Under the pieces are notes generated by a model, which saw only the letters and a program-made list of their open reading frames with translations, was not told where the DNA came from and did not search any database. Source: Smittium mucronatum (Eukaryota; Kickxellomycota; Harpellomycetes; Harpellales; Legeriomycetaceae). Taken from it: DNA of 20,239 nucleotides. This document shows, one piece after another, positions 1-9,300 of the stretch; the first letter of the stretch is position 1; each line of letters starts with the position of its first letter. The translations under genes were made by a program, and so were the position numbers. The stretch spans positions 1 to 20,239 of the forward strand of contig LSSL01005546.1 in assembly GCA_001953115.1 (NCBI GenBank), given 5' to 3'.

Positions 1-547
1 ATTATGGATCGAGTGAAATTTTTTTCCCCTAAAATTATCAGCCTCCTATCTGGATGTGAGTGAGCTCTCTTTTTACACAGTATTTCTTATGCTTTCCTGA
101 AAATTATATTTTTGAATCTTGGAAATCTGTGATAAACATTGAACACTTTTAAACATATGAATCAATTAATAATTCAGCATCTGGATATTAAGCGAAAGAA
201 ATTCTTTGAATATATTGTTCGGGATTATTTATTTCAACCAAAATATTTATGTTCATCTTTTATTTGATCGCATCTAATATACTCATTATCGATCTTTTTC
301 TGAGCCTGAATTCAACAAATATGACAGGACAAAAGAAGAAGATTTCGGTTACAGCTTTAAATGATGAACACTTAAAAAAGCGAATAATATAATTAAATTG
401 ATTAAAATTGAAGCCCGTTAAAGTTTTCAACTCTTCCTCGGAGATTTTATTGAAATATTTACCATTTTGAGTTGTCTCTACTTCAAAATTATTTTCAGTT
501 TCTAAATTATTTCGGTTTATAGCATCAATTTTTTGAGCTTTATCCAT
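1..547 (-). pseudogene. PIF/Harbinger-like (DDE_Tnp_4) transposase, decayed fragment
   Basis: Remnant of a DDE transposase that would cut and rejoin its own DNA element. The minus-strand N-terminal part (547 to 263, 95 codons, ATG start) contains ISEEELKTLTGFNFNQFNYI, like the 'LTG..fe.f..l' segment that precedes the catalytic domain in this family. After a TAA the sequence continues in another frame: YPDAELLIDSYV, then FITDFQDSKI, then FSGKHKKYCVKREL and HIQIGG. This order matches the family pattern (P-N-A..D-V-T, then YFSGKHKLYGYKVE and P-x-G). The probable first catalytic Asp is the codon at 161-163. In-frame stops follow at 149-151, before FSGK, and after IQIGG, and at least one frameshift separates the halves, so it is dead. 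The second Asp and the Glu would lie left of the window. Family assignment is by motif memory only; a related IS4/IS5-like DDE group is possible. Confidence 0.62.
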
Positions 548-900
548 TAAACTTTGGAAGTTATAATCTGAAATTATTGTTACCGATAAGCTTTACAAAG
601 ATGTTTTAAAATTTTATTTTGGATTTTTTAATGCAAAAATTGATCAATTTTTTTTTATAATTAAAAAAATTAATCCGATGGAGGAGCGATTATTTTGTTA
701 TTTGTTTTATTTTATCTAAAAATGGCAGAATTATCATTAATGCATTAAATAAATCAATAGAAAAAAATTCTTATAAAAAACGCATATTTTAATTTAAACC
801 CGCATACCTCAAAATAATAATTTTTTTGAGCAAAAAAAGCGAATATACATGAATTTGTTTTTATTTTAATTAAACCCTCATATCTATAAAAATTAAAAAT
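548..900. other. AT-rich intergenic stretch between two transposon fossils
   Basis: No gene is visible. It lies between the start codon of the Harbinger-like fossil and the left inverted repeat of the first MULE, so it may include the end of either element. One short direct repeat is visible: TATTTTAATTTAAACCCGCA at 785-804 recurs in slightly altered form at 862-880, about 77 bp apart. No clear inverted repeat that could mark the Harbinger terminus was found by eye. Confidence 0.5.
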
Positions 901-1035
901 TAAAAATATACTAATTTATTTAAAAAATACCAAATTAACCAAAATAATACTAATTTTTATAAACCAATACAATATTGATGTTACATAGGGCGTATTTTTG
1001 CCAAGAAATTTACTGAAAATATACCAATTCTTGGG
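901..1035. repeat. Left terminal inverted repeat of MULE copy 1
   Basis: Begins near AAAATATACTAATT and contains the core blocks AAATTAACCAAA, CCAATACAATATTGATG, then GGGCGTATTTTTGCCAAG and ACTGAAAATATACC. The reverse complement of 3391-3525 shows the same blocks in the same order and spacing, and both ends of the second element share them. Confidence 0.85.
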
Positions 1036-1218
1036 GAAATGAAAATAGCACACCCCCATGTTTCATATTCATTTTTGGGATGGAAATAATAGATTTATGC
1101 ATATATATACTGAAAGTCTTTTCTATTTATAAATAGCAGGGAAAAAATAAATCAGAATTTATTTAATTAAAAGAAAATTCAACATCAAATATAAGAAAAT
1201 ATATTGATAAAAAATAAG

Positions 1219-1397
1219 TGTCCTTCTCCCTTTCAATTATCCCCTTTCCCATTCCTCTTACCCTCATTGCTCACCCCCATTTTTCCTTTCCACAGTCCAG
1301 CTTTAGTCTTTTTCTCATTCCAGCATTTTCTCTTTTTCCAGAATGATTTTCTACATCCCCCATCACTCACTTCCCATCCCCCTCTCTTACCTATACC
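1219..1397. repeat. Polypyrimidine (C/T-rich) tract inside MULE copy 1
   Basis: About 180 bp in which the plus strand is almost all C and T with very few G, full of CCTTTCCC, CACCCCC and CATCCCCC runs. It is far richer in C than its surroundings. It lies between the transposase stop and the left inverted repeat, so it is on the 3' side of the transposase. The matching place in copy 2 (about 12806-12842) has only a short purine-rich block on the transposase-sense strand, so the tract seems to have expanded in this copy. The apparent open frame here (66 codons, plus strand) is a product of the composition and is not called a gene. Confidence 0.75.
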
Positions 1398-1557
1398 TAA
1401 ATAAAAAAATAATTATCTATTTTTTTATAAAATTACCGATTTAAATTAATAAATAATAAGAATAAACTTTTATATTTGTAATTCACTTTATTAATATATT
1501 ATAAAGTAATAAATTTAGTATAAATGATAATGAATATGCTAGTTTTATTCTTATTTC

Positions 1558-3173
1558 TTACTTCTTCTTGATTTTTATGGATGTTCCTGCTGTTCTTCGC
1601 TGACCAAGAAGAGTTATGTCAGTTAAATCCGTTTTTTTTTGTTTCATTAATAAAATGAAATATGTGAATATATATCTTTTTTTAAAAAAACCCCCCATTT
1701 TCAAGAAAAAAACAACTATATATGTAGAAGGATATATTTTTCGAATAGAAACTACTAATTTGTCGAAAATTTAGGGTTTAATTGAGCTAATTAACCCTGA
1801 AAATTCATGAAATTCTGATTTATCTAACATTTTTTCTGAAACAACATAAAATTTTGCTTCCTATGTGGATCTAAATATTTCAAAATACGTTTTTTTTTTC
1901 ATTTATAAAATAAAAACTTGATTATAAATTATTTTCCCTGAATTTAGGGTATAAAAATACATAGAAAAATTAATGTTTTCTTTTGAAAATTCGAGAAAAT
2001 TTAAGATTCAGAGAAATTGTACATTGTAAATTTCTCTTTAATCGTTCTGTTAAATCTCTATAAAGGATTTTTTGTTGAAGTGCTAAACAGATAGTATCCT
2101 TCGTACCAATTTTTTTATCTTTTGAAATATTTTTTCTTGAATTCATCCAAAAAATCTGACAAAAGATTGAACTTTCTCCATTTAATCACAAATAAATTTA
2201 CTGAAAGCTCTATATTTTCTTTTTTAACGCTTTTTTGAATTTTTCATATGCCAATATGGATATAATGATCAAAAATTCCAGATTTTTTTTGAATTAAATC
2301 CTTCATATTTTTAAATTCATGAAACCGAGAGTTTTTTTCCTTGATGTGAGCAGAAAAATTTGATATATATTTTTTTATTTGAGGCGCAGAGTCTGCTATT
2401 CGATTTTTAATTCCAAAGTTTAATCCTAATTTAATTGCTTCTGGTTTTAAATTTTCTAAAACCCAGCTGTAATAATTTTCATTGGCATTACTTATAATGC
2501 TAACTCTACAGGAAAAAATGGTTGATTTACATCTGTTAAACCTACAAAGATATAAGGATATTCACTTTCAAATAGTTTAAAGGTTGAATCAAAAGCAATA
2601 GATAGATCATTTATCATTTTTTTAAATGGATATACATTTTATATAACCATGATTAGAAGAATATACTGAAACTTAAGCTTTGTTTGTATCATTGGGGCTT
2701 AGTATAGATTTACATTTTTCTTCAAAATTTTGGATTGTTATAAATTTATGTTCTTTGTTTTTGGTTGCTTGATTTCCCCTAATGGAATAAAAAATTCGCA
2801 TATCAACGCATATATTTTTTTAGTTTAATTTTTTTAAAATTCTGTAATGACTGAGACCATACTCGCTGTATTTTATAGTTTTATTTTTGATGTCTTTTTT
2901 ATCAGATGTAGCGCAAATATCATTGTGTTTTTTCGTGAAATAATATAGGATTCTTCCATCTTAGTATTTATCTATCCTCATGTCACCTGGGCACTCGTAT
3001 TTTTTTATACTCTTGCAGTAACATATAACTTTTTTGTAGTTATTTAAACCTCTTGACCGTTTTATTCTCATATTTTGCTTATAGTCATTAAAATGTGTAG
3101 AACCTCGCTCCTCCCGTTCAATTTTTGGTCGATTCATTTTTTTAAATATTTTTAATACTGTATTCTTCGTCAA
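1558..3173 (-). pseudogene. FLYWCH-type zinc finger plus MULE transposase, degenerate
   Basis: About 540 codons if frames are joined, a usual MULE transposase length. The N-terminal part starts at ATG 3171-3173. ERGSTHFNDYKQNMRI, then KKVICYCK, YECPG and a downstream KKHND fit the RG..H/L..Y....C....C.g...H pattern of a FLYWCH-type zinc finger, which binds DNA. The catalytic part reads AFDSTFKLFESEYPYIFVGL with the first Asp at 2588-2590, then NRIADSAPQI with the second Asp at 2391-2393, then NWYEGYYLFSTSTKNPL-stop-RFNRTIKEKFT, where the catalytic Glu codon is TAG (2058-2060). The basic tail GQRRTAGTSIKIKKK ends at TAA 1558-1560. Stops occur after RIDKY, ILKKLN and IHIGI and elsewhere. Frameshifts lie just before MINDLSIAFDSTF and after FFPVELA. 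The second copy shares the frame and many bases, so the frames are not chance. Confidence 0.8.
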
Positions 3174-3390
3174 AATTTAAATTTAAGGATATATATACTT
3201 AATCACTTTTTTTTCCTGAACACTTTTACTTTTAGAATATTATTCAGAAATTTTTTTTCTTGAAAAAAAACAATGTTTTCTTTAATGACAGATTTGATTA
3301 ATTCGCTTTTTATATTTTTATTCTGAATCTAATTTTATATTTTAATATGCCAAAAACATCTCATTTTTTTCGAAAACCAAAACGCGAAAT

Positions 3391-3525
3391 CGAAAATTTG
3401 TACATTTTTAGTAAATTTTTTGGCAAAAATACGCACTGTGTATCATCAATATTGTATTGGTTTAGGAAAATTACTATGCTTTTGGTTAATTTAGTATTTT
3501 TTCAAAATGAATTAGTATATTTTCA
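3391..3525. repeat. Right terminal inverted repeat of MULE copy 1
   Basis: On the minus strand this reads AAAATATACTAATTC, then ATACTAAATTAACCAAA, CCTAAACCAATACAATATTG, GTGCGTATTTTTGCCAAA and ATTTACT. It mirrors 901-1035 over about 135 bp. Comparison with the right end of the second copy suggests a further ~20 bp outward (GGTAAGATAATG), so the true terminus may lie nearer 3545. Confidence 0.82.
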
Positions 3526-3599
3526 TTATCTTACCTTTGATAAGTGTTGATAATTTATTTGTACATCATGTTTAATTTGAAACACATTTGCCAATTTAT

Positions 3600-4330
3600 T
3601 GCGATAAGCGAATATCATTTTACAAATTAATTTTTACTTGTTTCGGCCTAATCGATAAAATTAAGAGCGTTTCATATGTAGCTTTTTTTATTGGGTAAAA
3701 TGTTACAACATTGAAATACTCACTTATTGTGCTGGTAGCCTAATGCTTAGTAGAAAAAAGCATCTGGTCAACCTAAGAATCTCTCATATTTAAGCATTTG
3801 ATAGGGTATTAATAATTTAAAATTATAACCAAAATTAACGATAGCGAATGATATCAAATCCAAATCATTTCTAATTTAAAAATTCAAATAAAAATGGGAA
3901 AAATACCTTTTCTAATAGATTTCCAATATTTTGCCAATAGAAGTATATTTTTTAATTCTTAATTACCCAATATTTTTTTGGATGAGAATGGTGCTTTTCA
4001 AATTAGGAAGGTAGTAAACTTTTAATAGGAAAGGTCCGTTCTCAAATAAAATCTCCCATATGAGATTCTTTTCAAGGCCAGACTTTTTTTTTACTATGTA
4101 AACCGTTGGCTAAAATAAAATCTGGCATTCAATAAGCCAATAAAAATGAAATAACATCCTTGGGCTGATAAATTTTCAATATTTTACCAATGTAAAATTT
4201 TTTTGTACATCCAACTCCGAATTACCCAATAAATTTGTACTTTAGTTTAGTGCCACATTTCCGGATTATGAAATTGTTAAATTTTTATGTAAGTGGCCGT
4301 ACTCAAAGAGAATCTCCCATTTGGCCCCGT
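3600..4330. repeat. Diverged direct repeats, unit about 255-260 bp
   Basis: Two units align by eye, about 3890-4080 and 4141-4330. Shared blocks in order are ATAAAAATG, CAATATTTT(G/A)CCAAT, AATTACCCAATA, GTGC, AA(A/C)TTTTTA, (G/T)CCGT(T/A)CTCAAA and AATCTCCCAT. The AATTACCC blocks are at 3961 and 4220, and the AATCTCCCAT blocks at 4050 and 4311. A weaker third unit precedes them, with GTGCTGG...GGTCAACCTAAG and AATCTCTCAT at 3779. Sequence between the blocks is strongly diverged, so these are old. No terminal structure or coding potential was seen. Confidence 0.55.
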
Positions 4331-4575
4331 AATTGCTAACTCTTTCTCCAATGTAGACTATTTTTCGCTGTCATTTATTTCCAATATTTGTGTTCTTTTG
4401 ATTTCCACTTAGACATACTTACATTCTATTGGTTGCATTTCTAAAGTTAATAATTAGGCCTGTTTGATATTTAGCAAATCAAATTGTATATCTCATACTG
4501 GTGATGAAAATGCTGAATGAAATACTGGTGTATTCGTGTATACTTAAATAGTATATTTGATTCGCTACTATTAAA

Positions 4576-4587
4576 CCCCCCCCCCCC
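4576..4587. repeat. Poly-C tract (12 C)
   Basis: An uninterrupted run of 12 C in a very AT-rich setting. It is probably length-variable and prone to sequencing error. It also creates a false run of glycines in the minus-strand frame across it. Confidence 0.9.
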
Positions 4588-5340
4588 AACTTCAATAACA
4601 ATGTATTTCGGATTGGTTTGAGTTCGTGTGATGCATTGTAACCAAAAATATTGGCTGGTCAAAGTCTCATATCTGTGATAGCACCAGTAAAAATAACAAT
4701 CATATGATAATTTATAGATATGCTTCCATTCCATCATAATTTTAAATTTTAACTATTTCATGCCAATGGTGACAACATGTAGGATCCCAAAAATAGCATA
4801 ATTCGTGTCTTGATAAGGGAGAAAAGGCCACTCGGAGAAAAGGTGGATAAATTACAGAATTACAGCTTTTCAACCTCCAGTAATATTTGTTTTATGGGTT
4901 TTTTAGTGAATGATATGCACGTAAGAATGTCATTAATTAGATAATGCAGAACACCAAACTCACACATTGGACTGAACTAAATGTTAATAATGATTTTTGG
5001 CCAATATAATTGAAGTTTGGATGGGCATTTATTTTTACCAATGTTCTTTGTGGTCAGGGGTTAATATTACGACTACCCAACCAAAGGTCTAGACTATAAA
5101 CCGGAATATTGAAAGTGGGAAAACAAATGGCAGCATGAGTGGACATTACACAATAAGATATTAATCTATCAATTTATTGGCAGAAAAGCATAAAAGCAAG
5201 TAGAAATTAGCACCCCAATATTAGTACAAATTAACCAATAAATTAATGGAATGGCGTATTTTTTTAGCATCTCCGCCTCATCACCTCAGAAAAAATCCTT
5301 CACTTTGACAGGTGTCTAATTATAAGGACAGAGATTTGAA

Positions 5341-5851
5341 AAGCTAGTAAATAGTGAAAAAATTTGAGACAAAGAAGGATTCTCCTTTGTTCATTTAAAG
5401 AATTTTTGTATAGTTTATCCTTTAATAGAGAGTATTTGAAGAAAAGGTGGTGGTTTTTTTTTTTTACCAGCAAAATTACATTTATTTTTTTTTTGAACCA
5501 AGTGCGTTACCCTCTCCTCTTCGCTTTTCCCCTATATAACTATAAAGGGAGTTTCATATTTAGTTTTATCTCAAAATCGGGTTTATTCTGACTTTATTTA
5601 TCCCTTTAATATTAAGAAGAATTACACTATATCTATATTTTTTTCTTCACTGAATCCATCATCGTTTAGAGCGCATTAAGGTAACTAAAGGTTGATTTAA
5701 CCAGTTTTATTCATTAAGCTTTTTTTAAGCTTTAATGGTGTTTTGGATCTGTGTTTTTAAATGCTCATTTTGATAGCTTTTAGTTGGAATTATTATTTTC
5801 GAATCTTGTTGGAAGTATTCCCTGATATCTTTAATCGTGATACTCTCTAAT
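5341..5851 (+). promoter_or_regulatory. Upstream region and probable 5' UTR of MED19
   Basis: No separate gene is supported. A 75-codon plus-strand frame at 5364-5591 is Phe-rich, crosses T runs and has no motif. From about 5600 the sequence is likely promoter plus 5' UTR. It holds an AAGCTT-TTTT-AAGCTT inverted repeat around 5716-5733. TATATAA-like sequence near 5533-5540 and TATATCTATATT near 5627 are possible TATA elements, but in DNA this AT-rich they carry little weight. Confidence 0.35.
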
Positions 5852-6783
5852 ATGGGATACTCATCCACTCAAAATCCCTCCGAAAATACTCCAAATGTTT
5901 CCATTAAAAGAAAAATTAATATTAAAGATGATCTTATAACCAAATTTGGTCTCCAAGAGTCGTATGACAAATATGCCTTTCCTTATATACAACCCTTAAA
6001 CTCGCTGAGCAAACCTACTAAAGATGTTCCGAGCCTCCAAAACGCGTATTATTCTGGAATTCCAGGTTGATACCTTTTAACTTTATATCTAAAAAGGGCT
6101 TCATTAATATTGTGAAATTAAGTTGTCTAACTTTTTTTATCATTCTATGAAATCTAATTCTTTTGTCGATAAGGTAACATTAAGTATGGACCAAACACAA
6201 TGTTGAGAGATCTGGTCTTTATGCCCCCTAAGAGCGAGTTTAAAAACCTTGCTCCTGTGTCTCGCCAAGCAATAGCTAATGCCTTTAGATTTAGGCCGGG
6301 ACCCGTTAATGATGTTTGTGCTTTTCTTTACCTTACATTAATTTTTTTTCTTGCGTAGCTTCTCATTACAATAACTGAGTTTGATTGTAAACAGATCGAT
6401 CCTGAGCTTTTAGTCTTCCCAACAAGGCCTGAATCTGAAGTCGAAATGGGTAAATAACCTTACTAAATTAATGTCATTTATTTTTTGCTAACTTTTATGT
6501 ATATTATTTTAATTTGTGGTAGAAACTGAATCTAAATTTTTAAAGGTATTCTATTTTTCATCTCATGTTTTCTGTTTGTGTGCTAAATAAAATTTGGTAA
6601 ACATTAGCGCAACTTAAAGCATGACAAGGATTGTAGTTCTGATTATAAATACGACAACATGCACATTAATAAAAAATCAAGAGTGGTAAGCCCTTCTTAG
6701 TACTAAAAAAATTATTCTTACGTATATTTACCTTTATTTATTCTTATCAGCATCTAGAAACCGCAACTGTTCTTGTGGATTGA
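5852..6783 (+). CDS. MED19: Mediator complex subunit 19 (MED19/Rox3 family), six exons
   Basis: A subunit of the Mediator head, which links gene-specific activators to RNA polymerase II in the nucleus. Exons are 5852-6065, 6174-6313, 6359-6449, 6523-6545, 6608-6685 and 6751-6783, joining in frame to 192 codons plus TGA. Every intron starts GT and ends AG, they are 108, 45, 73, 62 and 65 bp long, and several hold a CTAA branch-like word. Residues ~29-45 read LITKFGLQESYDKYAFPYI, residues ~64-72 YYSGIPG, ~80-87 LRDLVFMPP, and ~98-117 NLAPVSRQAIANAFRFRPGP. In that order these match the MED19 landmarks (DL...L...Y..Y..PY, (L/I)PG, L.DL...PP, F...PGP). The C-terminal third is Lys/His-rich (KRNLKHDK, NKKSRV), as in MED19 tails. 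ATG 5852 was chosen because the frame's earlier in-frame start is only GTG. The family call rests on remembered motifs; exon 4 (23 bp) and exon 6 are the least certain parts. Confidence 0.75.
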
Positions 6784-7380
6784 AAACATGTATAATTATT
6801 CATTTTAAAAAGAACCCCACCAATTGAGAATATGATTAGAGTGCACTATTTTTGAAAACTTCAAGCCGGCTCTAACTCCTTTACCATGTCTATAATTGGG
6901 CTAGTTCTGTTTGCAGCTGGAAAATATTCTTATTGATATTCATGCCCATCGCAAACATTTAAAGTCTTTATAAACCAAAAAGCAATTTGATAAAACATTT
7001 AAAAAATATAAAATAATTCTGCTCCAATTTTAAGATATTTTACTATTACAACTGAAAACTCAATTTAGATCTTTATACACTCAACTTTTATATAAATCTA
7101 AATTATTTTTAAGTTTGCAAATAAAAAAACAATACACAACTTACGAGATATATTTTAATAAAGTTTATTATAAAAGTACTAAGATCATTGATATCTCCAC
7201 AACGGAATCTAAAATACTAACTAACAAAGCGCCCAGGGATAATATGAAAACATGATGCAACTGAAGCAACCAATCCATCAGGGAAGAATAAGAAAACAAA
7301 AACTATAAACAACAAAATATACCCTGTATTGTGGGATAATTACCAGACTTTCTAATGCAAAACTGCTTAGAAATAAATGT
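6784..7380. other. Convergent 3' intergenic region between MED19 and histone H3
   Basis: Both genes end here, tail to tail, with about 600 bp between stop codons. It presumably carries both 3' UTRs. For H3 (minus strand) an AATAAA lies at 7169-7164, about 210 nt past the stop. No equally clear signal follows the MED19 stop. No other gene is visible; the 81-codon minus frame at 7278-7523 overlaps the H3 coding sequence in another frame and is a shadow. Confidence 0.55.
7164..7169 (-). terminator. Candidate poly(A) signal AATAAA for histone H3
   Basis: On the minus strand AATAAA is followed by AT-rich sequence about 212 nt downstream of the H3 stop. If it is used, the message is polyadenylated, the usual situation for fungal histones. 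I saw no metazoan-type histone stem-loop just after the stop. AATAAA is frequent by chance in such DNA. Confidence 0.35.
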
Positions 7381-8055
<675 letters not shown>

Positions 8056-9300
8056 TATCAATAAAACACCACAATTGATTTTTAGACCAAATAATAATAA
8101 TTATTATCCAATAATATCTTATCATCATTCAACCTACTTGTAACATATTCCCTTCTATTGTAAATTTTATTTGTCAAAGAAAAAATCAATATGTAAATAT
8201 TATGCTTGAACATTATTGAGTGAACCTATTCTCTTTTTTTCTTTGTTTGTCAATATCTCCCAGCTGTCGAATCATGTTTTGAAAATTACTCTAGACATGC
8301 ACGAAGCTTTAGATGTTTTACCTAAATATCAGATATTATTAGCGGCTAATGACATGAGAAAAAATATTCTTTAAAAGAACCCTACTATTGGATAAAACGC
8401 GAAATGCTTCTTTTATATCATATATTTCGTGTCAGTATTTTTTTACAATGTTGAATCTTACGGATACAATTATCTCGCTCTAATAACACAAAATCATTAC
8501 ATTATCGTACTGCAGATATTTACGCCTTCGCCAAATAAAGTAGGCCTCTAATAGGACTATTCATAGAAATAATCAGCCCTCCCATAGGATAAATACAGAA
8601 GTTGCATTATGCGAACGATAGTTGTTTGTACCACAGACTATATCTCGACGTGTTACCCCTTCTCTTCTATTTTTTTCAAACGCCTTCTCAGCGCGCCCCT
8701 TTATTTGCTACGCCACTCACAAATCTCTCCACATTATTCATCCGAGCAATAAAATTGAAAACATTATTTCTTTGCTTAAATTCAAATTGATTTTAATTCT
8801 AATCGTGAACTATTCCAAACGCGAAAAATAAAAACTTTGCATTAGTGTTTGAAATAACCTTTACGCATTTTATACGTTAGAAATTTTGATTAACGCACCA
8901 TTAGCCAATGAAATGTCGCTTTAGTTGGTTTAGCTTTAGCCTGCCCTTTCTACTTTGAATGGAGGATGTTTCGTGAGAACAGGATCTTGAATGCTGCTTT
9001 TTTAATAGACTGCTCTTGAAATCTTAAAGAGTTTTTTGTCACCGCCAACCATTTCGTTTTTTAACACCAATTTCTATTTCTATTCCCTTAATTAGTGTTA
9101 CAATCTAGTGATCTTTTCCAAAATAATATTGGTTCTACGTACAATATTTTTTCCATAGTTTTTAATTTTATTCCAAAATGACTTTCATTTGGGTTTTCTG
9201 TTTTCGACAATTCGAACCTATTTGCCAATAATCGATAGCAAAAAAAAAAATTTATTTTATTTTTGAGCCATGTTAACCTTAATATTTGCTCAGGCTAAAA
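8056..9300. other. Gene-free region upstream of histone H3
   Basis: No gene, tRNA or recognisable ncRNA is seen on either strand. The part around 8590-8760 and 8880-9060 is less AT-rich than the rest of the window and could hold regulatory DNA or a short non-coding gene, but nothing in it is diagnostic. Two overlapping frames at 8602-8790 and 8622-8831 have no motif and no codon bias. CGCGAAA occurs at 8398-8404 and 8820-8826, possible cell-cycle-type boxes but distant from H3. Confidence 0.4.

Larger units (their letters stand above)
901..3525 (-). mobile_element. Mutator-like DNA transposon (MULE), copy 1, near full length, inactive
   Basis: A class II transposon of about 2.6 kb bounded by inverted repeats at about 901-1035 and 3391-3525, with a minus-strand transposase fossil between them. 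Reading along the minus strand, the order is right inverted repeat, FLYWCH-type zinc finger, MULE catalytic domain, basic C-terminal tail (stop near 1558), a purine-rich tract, then the left inverted repeat. The copy at 11296-13185 has the same order in the other orientation and aligns block by block, which supports the limits of the element. Outer termini are approximate: the last 10-30 bp at each end are too AT-rich to place, and I found no convincing 8-11-bp target duplication. Stops and frameshifts make it non-coding. A mobile copy elsewhere in the genome could still act on its ends. Confidence 0.8.
3560..5340. other. Gene-free, less AT-rich repeat region
   Basis: About 1.8 kb with visibly more G and C than the flanking transposon DNA. 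No credible coding frame is seen; the 88-codon minus frame at 4471-4737 runs through a poly-C tract and has no recognisable motif. The region is rich in CCAAT-containing words (GCCAATA, ACCAATG, CCCAATA) and contains diverged direct repeats, listed separately. Near 5218-5272, ACAAATTAACCAATA followed by GGCGTATTTTTTT resembles the MULE terminal repeat but is too short and gapped to call. It may be an old non-coding transposon or satellite-like DNA. Confidence 0.45.

Noticed and set aside
1204..1404. 66-codon Pro/Phe/Ser-rich open frame
   Set aside because: It is the translation of the polypyrimidine tract in MULE copy 1; stops are absent because the strand has almost no purines.
4471..4737. 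88-codon minus-strand open frame
   Set aside because: It crosses the 12-C tract (a false Gly run), has no motif and lies in a repeat region.
5218..5272. Possible fifth MULE terminal repeat (ACAAATTAACCAATA ... GGCGTATTTTTTT)
   Set aside because: Only two short blocks match with a large gap and no inverted partner was found.
5364..5591. 75-codon plus-strand frame ahead of MED19
   Set aside because: It is dominated by T runs (Phe), has no motif, no splice link to MED19 was found, and it is followed by stops.
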